Assembly (NCBI GenBank): GCA_040003315.1
Contig: JBDUCU010000105.1
Coordinates: 1-10,020, forward strand
DNA: 10,020 nt
DNA from: JACCZX01 sp040003315
Lineage (GTDB): Bacteria > Pseudomonadota > Gammaproteobacteria > Burkholderiales > Burkholderiaceae_F
Direction of reading: 5' to 3'
In this document: positions 5,831 to 10,020 of the stretch, in pieces
How positions within the stretch are numbered: the stretch's first letter is position 1
Layout: each line of letters starts with the position of its first letter
Program-made: the position numbers and the translations under genes
The notes under the pieces: generated by a model
Told to the model about the DNA's origin: nothing
Databases searched by the model: none
What the model saw: the letters and a program-made list of their open reading frames with translations, nothing else

Positions 5831-7564
5831 CTAAGCCGTTGAAGGTGGAACCAAGAAGTCGAAGTCGCAGCCCTGATCTGCTTGCAGCACGCTGCGCATA
5901 AAAAGCGCGCCATAGCCGCGCTGCATTGTGGGCTCGACCGCGGCGCCGGACTGCGCTCGGCGCTGGGTAAGCTCGGCGGTGCCGACAAGAAGCTCGATGC
6001 GGCGTGCTGCAACATCCAGTGCAATGCGATCGCCGTCGCGCACCAGCCCGAGCGGCCCACCGACCGCGCTTTCGGGCGTGACGTGCAACACGATTGTGCC
6101 GAACGCGGTGCCGCTCATGCGCGCGTCCGAGATGCGCACCATGTCTTTGACACCGGCGCGCGCAAGCTTCTTCGGGATCGGCAGATTGCCAGCCTCGGGC
6201 ATCCCAGGCGCGCCCTTCGGGCCGGCGTTGCGCAAAACAAGAATGTCATCGGCTGTCACATCGAGCGCGTCGTCGTCGATGCGGGCAGCGAGATCTTCGA
6301 GCGAATCGAACACGACGGCGCGCCCGGTGTGCTGCATCAGCTTCGGCGATGCGGCCGATTGTTTGATGATCGCCCCGCGCGGCGCGAGGTTGCCGCGCAG
6401 CACCGCCATGCTGCCGCCCTTGTTCAGCGGATCGCTGCGGGGCCTGATCACCGTTTGCGCGTGCGTTTCGGTCGCTGCGTTCATCGTGTTGGCCAAGGTG
6501 CCGGTCACGGTACGCGCATTTACATCGAGCAGATCTTCGAGCTCGCGCAACAGGCGCGGCACTCCACCGGCCCAGTGAAAGTGCTCCATGTAGTGCTGGC
6601 CGGACGGTTTCAGGTCAATCAACACCGGAACTTTGCGCCCGAGCGCGTCGAACTCGTCAAGATCGACGCGAATACCGAGCCGGCCAGCGACCGCGGTCAG
6701 GTGAATCAGCGCATTGGTCGAGCCGCCGATGCTCTGCGTGACAACCAGCGCGTTACGAAATGCAGCGGCCGTCATGATTTCGCTCGGGCGAGGTCCCTTT
6801 TCGGCGAGCGCAACCGCCGTCTTGCCGCTTGCTTCGGCGCAACGAATGCGATCGGCGTGCGTGGCCGGAATGGTTGCCGCCAACGGCAGGCTCATTCCGA
6901 GCGCTTCGACCGCGCACGCGATGCTGCTCGCGGTGCCCATCACCATGCACGTGCCCGCAGTGGGCGCAAGCCGCTCGTTGATCACTTCGATCTCGGCCGC
7001 GCCGAGTCGGTCAGCGCGGTAGTCGCTCCACAATCGGCGGCAGTCGGTGCACGCACCCAGCGCTTCACCCTGGTAGTGGCCGACCAGCATTGGGCCGACC
7101 GGCAACACGATCGCGGGCACATCGGCCGATGCCGCGGCCATCAGCTGTGCCGGAATCGTCTTGTCGCAGCCGCCGATCAGCACCACCGAATCCATCGGCT
7201 GCGCGCGAACCATCTCCTCGGTATCCATCGCCATCAGATTGCGCAGGAACATGCTGGTCGGATGAGCAAACGATTCGTGGATCGAGATGGTCGGAAACTC
7301 CATCGGCAGCCCACCTGCGAGCAGCACGCCGCGCTTGACCGCCTCGATCAGCTTCGGAACATTGCCGTGGCACGCGTTGTAGTCGCTGTAGGTGTTGGTG
7401 ATGCCGACGATCGGCCGCTCCAATGCATCGTCCGAATAGCCCATCGCCTTGATAAACGCCTTGCGCAAAAACATCGAGAACTCGGCGTCGCCGTAGTTCG
7501 TCAATCCCCGCCGAAGACCCTTACCAGACTTCACGCCCGAAATTTGCTTAGAGTGTCCATTCAC
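5831..7564 (-). CDS. IlvD/Edd-family [Fe-S] dehydratase, probable sugar-acid dehydratase
   Basis: This protein of about 577 aa would remove water from a 2,3-dihydroxy acid to give a 2-keto-3-deoxy acid. Counting from GTG 7564, the three cluster cysteines are Cys65 (NACHGN), Cys133 (GGCDK, with the family's Mg-binding Lys135) and Cys206 (GTCMVMGTA). Near the C-terminus, SDARMSGTAFG places Ser484 and Thr486. This ARMSGT signature is typical of pentonate-type dehydratases (L-arabinonate and D-xylonate dehydratases with a [2Fe-2S] cluster) and differs from the GRFSG-like form of branched-chain IlvD. The frame opens further upstream to 7636, but that segment is not family-like. Starts at GTG 7564 or GTG 7534 are both possible, and neither has a strong ribosome site. 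It is first of a two-gene operon with the DapA-family gene, supporting a catabolic sugar-acid role over valine/isoleucine synthesis. Confidence 0.93.
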   Translation of the reverse strand: MNGHSKQISGVKSGKGLRRGLTNYGDAEFSMFLRKAFIKAMGYSDDALERPIVGITNTYSDYNACHGNVPKLIEAVKRGVLLAGGLPMEFPTISIHESFAHPTSMFLRNLMAMDTEEMVRAQPMDSVVLIGGCDKTIPAQLMAAASADVPAIVLPVGPMLVGHYQGEALGACTDCRRLWSDYRADRLGAAEIEVINERLAPTAGTCMVMGTASSIACAVEALGMSLPLAATIPATHADRIRCAEASGKTAVALAEKGPRPSEIMTAAAFRNALVVTQSIGGSTNALIHLTAVAGRLGIRVDLDEFDALGRKVPVLIDLKPSGQHYMEHFHWAGGVPRLLRELEDLLDVNARTVTGTLANTMNAATETHAQTVIRPRSDPLNKGGSMAVLRGNLAPRGAIIKQSAASPKLMQHTGRAVVFDSLEDLAARIDDDALDVTADDILVLRNAGPKGAPGMPEAGNLPIPKKLARAGVKDMVRISDARMSGTAFGTIVLHVTPESAVGGPLGLVRDGDRIALDVAARRIELLVGTAELTQRRAQSGAAVEPTMQRGYGALFMRSVLQADQGCDFDFLVPPSTA

Positions 7565-7630
7565 GCAGATTACCGCGCATGCGGAATGACGGGACCACCA
7601 CTGCCCGCCAGCGGCCATAGACTTCGAGCA
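7565..7630. promoter_or_regulatory. Short divergent intergenic region with a small palindrome
   Basis: Only about 66 bp separate the dehydratase start from the chosen start of the membrane protein gene, so both promoters must lie here or overlap the coding ends. It contains the exact 8-bp palindrome CGCATGCG at 7576-7583, also readable as a CCGC-GCAT-GCGG hairpin. I see no convincing -35/-10 pair. The palindrome could be a half operator, but GC-rich DNA makes short palindromes common. Confidence 0.25.
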
Positions 7631-8605
7631 ATGCAACCTCTCGCCACCGATTCAGCACTTTCCCCGCACCCCGCTTCGCCGCGGCAGCAGCTCGCCAGTG
7701 TCCCGCGATACCGCGCAAAACACTGGAGCCAGCGCAGACGGCGCGTCGGATATTTCCGGCAGCACTGGCGCGGCGATCTGCCTCTGGCAGCGGCCGTCAT
7801 CATCAGCGCCGCGCTGGTCTGGGGTGCCGTACAGACGATCAGCTTCGTATCGAGCAAGGTATCGATTACCGATTATCCAGTCGCATCATCGATGCTATGG
7901 CTGCTCGAGGTTGCCGTGCTGATCGGCGGAGCGCTCTGGTGGGGCACCGGTGTGCAGCGATCGGCAATTGAAAGCGTTGATCGCGGCGGGTCGATGCCGG
8001 TTGCCGCATTGACCGGCATCGTCGGCCTTGGCGCGTTCGTATGGGTCGGCGTTTTTTGGTTTCAGTCCGCACGGTATGTGATGCCGGAAGTGTGGTCGAC
8101 GCTGATCGGTTCGTCGCCTCCCGCGGCAGTAACGCTCGATCCGCGTTCCAGCCAACTGGTGCTGCAAGGCGGACTTGAATTTGGCAGCACGCGCGCTGTA
8201 CGCGCGGCGCTCGAAGCGAATCCAGGCGCGCGCGTGGTCCGCCTCGAAAGCCGCGGCGGCCGCGTGGCCGAAGGGCTTGCACTCGGCACCTTGCTGCGCG
8301 ATCGCAATATCGATACGTTCGTCAGCGGCGAATGCAGCAGTGCGTGTGTTACGGCGTTTGCCGGCGGCGGTCGCCGGATGATTACAGGCAGCGCCAGAGT
8401 TGGCCTGCACAGCGCGGGCGGCGCTGGGTTTACTGCTGAGTCGATCGCCTCGGCCAATCGCCGCAGTGACGAATTCATTGCAGCGCGAGGCGTCGATCAG
8501 CGCTTGCTGCAAAAAGGCGCAGCGACCGCCAACGATCAGATCTGGTTCCCTTCGGCAGAGGTGCTGCTGAGCTCGCGACTCGCCACCGAGTTGGCCAGCC
8601 GTTAA
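7631..8605 (+). CDS. Membrane-anchored ClpP/crotonase-like protein (COG3904-like), function unknown
   Basis: This 324-aa protein has an Arg-rich cytoplasmic N-terminus (about residues 25-47). Three probable membrane helices follow, near 50-73, 88-105 and 122-144, and then a soluble C-terminal domain (about 165-324). That domain has the pattern of ClpP-like proteins grouped as COG3904: VRLESRGGRVAEGLALG (203-219), CSSAC (235-239) and ARVGLH (255-260). Ser237 and His260 are candidate catalytic residues with ClpP-like separation; a third acidic residue is not obvious. Three helices after a positively charged N-terminus would put the domain in the periplasm (inference). The start could also be ATG 7586, which adds 15 residues; ATG 7631 gives less overlap with the dehydratase promoter region. 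The frame is open far upstream, antisense to the dehydratase, which is an artefact of GC-rich codons. No link to the sugar-acid genes is evident. Confidence 0.8.
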   Translation: MQPLATDSALSPHPASPRQQLASVPRYRAKHWSQRRRRVGYFRQHWRGDLPLAAAVIISAALVWGAVQTISFVSSKVSITDYPVASSMLWLLEVAVLIGGALWWGTGVQRSAIESVDRGGSMPVAALTGIVGLGAFVWVGVFWFQSARYVMPEVWSTLIGSSPPAAVTLDPRSSQLVLQGGLEFGSTRAVRAALEANPGARVVRLESRGGRVAEGLALGTLLRDRNIDTFVSGECSSACVTAFAGGGRRMITGSARVGLHSAGGAGFTAESIASANRRSDEFIAARGVDQRLLQKGAATANDQIWFPSAEVLLSSRLATELASR

Positions 8606-8664
8606 GCCTCACGCTACGCCGCGCCCTCGTTGACACGGAGCGCACGCGACGACGCTGCTGCTTC
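8606..8664. other. Convergent intergenic gap, no recognisable terminator
   Basis: The 59 bp between the stop of the membrane protein gene and the stop of the convergent oxidase gene were checked for a hairpin followed by a T-tract on either strand. None was seen. Termination may be Rho-dependent. Confidence 0.5.
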
Positions 8665-10020
8665 TCAGCCTGATCGTCTTTCTGGGCCGGCTGTCTGATC
8701 GACTTCGCCCGCTCGCTTGCCGCTGTGAGGCGGGGCCAGCGCCCGCGCCAACACTCTGACCACATGCGCCGCTTTGCGCGCGCCCGACTCGCGCGTGCCG
8801 TCGGCGATCTGATGGCGGCAGCTGGTGCCGTCGGCAACGATCAACGTATCGGCGTCGGCGTTGCGCACCGCGGGCAGCAGCGACAGCTCGGCCATTTTCA
8901 TCGAGATATCGTAGTGCGCAGCCTCGTAGCCGAACGCGCCCGCCATGCCGCAGCAGCTGGAGTCGATGACGTCGACTTGCATGCCGGGGATCAACTTCAA
9001 CACGTCGACCGCGGGCGCCAGCGCATCGAAAGCCTTTTGATGACAGTGACCATGAATCAGCGCGCGTTTTTCGTGCAGCGGTGCAAGCGGCAGGTGCAGT
9101 TTTCCCGCCCGGTGTTCGCGCGCAAGAAACTCTTCGATCAACCACGCGTTCGAGGCCAGACGCTCTGCCGCGGGCCCGAGGCCCATTACCAGAAACTCAT
9201 CGCGCATCGACAGCAAGCACGACGGCTCGAGGCCGATGACCGCCACGCCGCGCTCTACATAGGGCAGCAGCGCCGCGAGCGTGCGCCGGGCTTCGATCTT
9301 CGCGTGATCAACCAAACCGGTCGCCAGGAAGGTGCGTCCACAACACAACGGGCGGCGGCTGCCGTCGCTGGGCAATGCAATGTGAACGGTGTACCCGGCC
9401 GCTTCGAGCACCGCGAGCGCATCGTGAGCGACTTCGGGCTCGAACGCATTGTTGAATGTGTCGGCAAACAGCACCACCTCGCCGCTATCGCCGCGCGATT
9501 GCGGCTCGACGCTGCCATCGGCGTTGATCGGATACATCAGGCCCGCGAGAAACGTATCGCTGCGCCAGGCCGGCAATGACCGCTGTGCGGCGAGGCCGAG
9601 CCATTTTTCGGATAGCGCGGCAGCGCCCGCCATCGTGTCACGCAGGTTGAAAAACCACGGCATTCGCGCGCCCCAGTGCGCGTAGCGCGGTAAATACGAA
9701 ACCAATCGGTCCTTGAGCGAAAGACCGTGTCGCCCGTGATAGTGATGAAGAAACTCGATCTTCATCTTGGCCATGTCGACGCCGGTGGGGCACTCGCGGC
9801 GGCACCCTTTGCAGCTGACGCAAAGGTCGAGCGCATCGCGCACCGCAGTTGACGCGAAGCCGCCTTCGATCTGGCCCGACAGAGCGAGCCGCAGCGTGTT
9901 CGCGCGTCCGCGCGTTAGGTGCTCTTCGTCACGCGTGACGCGAAAGCTCGGACACATCGTGCCGGCGTCGAACTTGCGACAATGGCCGTTGTTGTTGCAC
10001 ATCTCGACCGCCTTGCCGAA
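8665..10020 (-). CDS. C-terminal half of a fused FAD-linked oxidase / (Fe-S)-binding 2-hydroxyacid dehydrogenase
   Basis: The frame is open at the right edge (first visible residues FGKAVE before MCNNNGHC), so the gene starts outside the window; 451 residues are seen. Numbered from that edge, the first Fe-S motif has Cys8, Cys14 and Cys23 (CNNNGHC...MCPS). The second is the classic CxxCxxCxxxCP at Cys67/70/73/77. Two CCG domains of the GlcF/HdrB type follow: LCCGRTF (226-227) with EPSC (268), then HGHCH (326) with SSCCGMAGAFG (356-357) and a late Cys401. This order is that of YdiJ/Dld-type fusions of about 1000 aa, which oxidise D-lactate, D-2-hydroxyglutarate or glycolate and pass electrons through the clusters. 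The FAD-binding half should lie to the right. The Gly/Arg-rich tail after ALAPP is probably disordered. Its substrate is unknown, and a functional link to the neighbouring catabolic genes is only possible. Confidence 0.9.
   Translation of the reverse strand, partial: FGKAVEMCNNNGHCRKFDAGTMCPSFRVTRDEEHLTRGRANTLRLALSGQIEGGFASTAVRDALDLCVSCKGCRRECPTGVDMAKMKIEFLHHYHGRHGLSLKDRLVSYLPRYAHWGARMPWFFNLRDTMAGAAALSEKWLGLAAQRSLPAWRSDTFLAGLMYPINADGSVEPQSRGDSGEVVLFADTFNNAFEPEVAHDALAVLEAAGYTVHIALPSDGSRRPLCCGRTFLATGLVDHAKIEARRTLAALLPYVERGVAVIGLEPSCLLSMRDEFLVMGLGPAAERLASNAWLIEEFLAREHRAGKLHLPLAPLHEKRALIHGHCHQKAFDALAPAVDVLKLIPGMQVDVIDSSCCGMAGAFGYEAAHYDISMKMAELSLLPAVRNADADTLIVADGTSCRHQIADGTRESGARKAAHVVRVLARALAPPHSGKRAGEVDQTAGPERRSG

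Noticed and set aside
4992..5834. A 280-aa open frame on the + strand across the DapA-family gene
   Set aside because: Low-complexity Arg/Gln/His composition and fully antisense to a gene with intact catalytic motifs.
7565..7636. N-terminal extension of the dehydratase frame to 7636
   Set aside because: The added residues (beginning MHCSKSMAAGG) do not resemble IlvD/Edd N-termini and would overlap the start of the divergent gene.
5882..8605. A 907-aa open frame on the + strand, spanning the dehydratase gene in antisense
   Set aside because: Its first part is His/Arg/Ala/Gln-rich sequence typical of the antisense of GC-rich coding DNA, and the opposite strand encodes a clear IlvD/Edd protein. 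Only the last 324 codons, from about 7631, read as a real protein.
8609..9145. A 178-aa open frame on the - strand in another frame of the Fe-S oxidase
   Set aside because: Arg/Gly/Ser-rich shadow; the cluster cysteines and CCG motifs are in the other frame.

Overview
The window is GC-rich bacterial chromosome (roughly 60-65% G+C by eye). It holds tightly packed catabolic genes of the kind common in Betaproteobacteria, especially Burkholderiales. That assignment is an inference from the Bug-type solute receptor, the AtuA/IlvD/DapA-type enzymes and the codon bias. No rRNA, tRNA, CRISPR array, insertion sequence or phage gene was seen, and no transcription factor gene lies in the window.

Layout: (1) 3-62, + strand, the last codons of a gene that begins outside the window. 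(2) 106-1284, - strand, an unrecognised protein of about 392 aa, divergent from the next operon. (3) 1442-4914, + strand, a compact four-gene operon: an AtuA/DUF1446-family protein, a small separate protein matching the AtuA C-terminal domain, a Bug/TctC periplasmic solute receptor, and a short-chain dehydrogenase. Spacing is 7 nt and then two ATGA overlaps. (4) 4911-7564, - strand, a two-gene operon transcribed toward the first: an IlvD/Edd-family [Fe-S] dehydratase followed 8 nt later by a DapA-family (DHDPS-like) lyase. The two operons meet at one CTAG that supplies the stop codon of both. (5) 7631-8605, + strand, a three-helix membrane protein with a ClpP/crotonase-like Ser/His domain. (6) 8665 to the right edge, - strand, the C-terminal half of a fused FAD-linked oxidase/(Fe-S) 2-hydroxyacid dehydrogenase.

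Working together (inference): the IlvD/Edd dehydratase and DapA-family enzyme are the classic pair of non-phosphorylative sugar-acid catabolism, where an aldonate is dehydrated to a 2-keto-3-deoxy acid that is then cleaved or dehydrated again. The Bug receptor would capture a carboxylate in the periplasm, and the SDR could supply an oxidation or reduction step. The AtuA pair is linked to this set by position, but its reaction is not known to me. The locus reads as a plausible but unassigned organic-acid or sugar-acid utilisation module. The substrate cannot be read from sequence alone. The flanking FAD/Fe-S oxidase may be an accessory 2-hydroxyacid oxidase or simply a neighbour.
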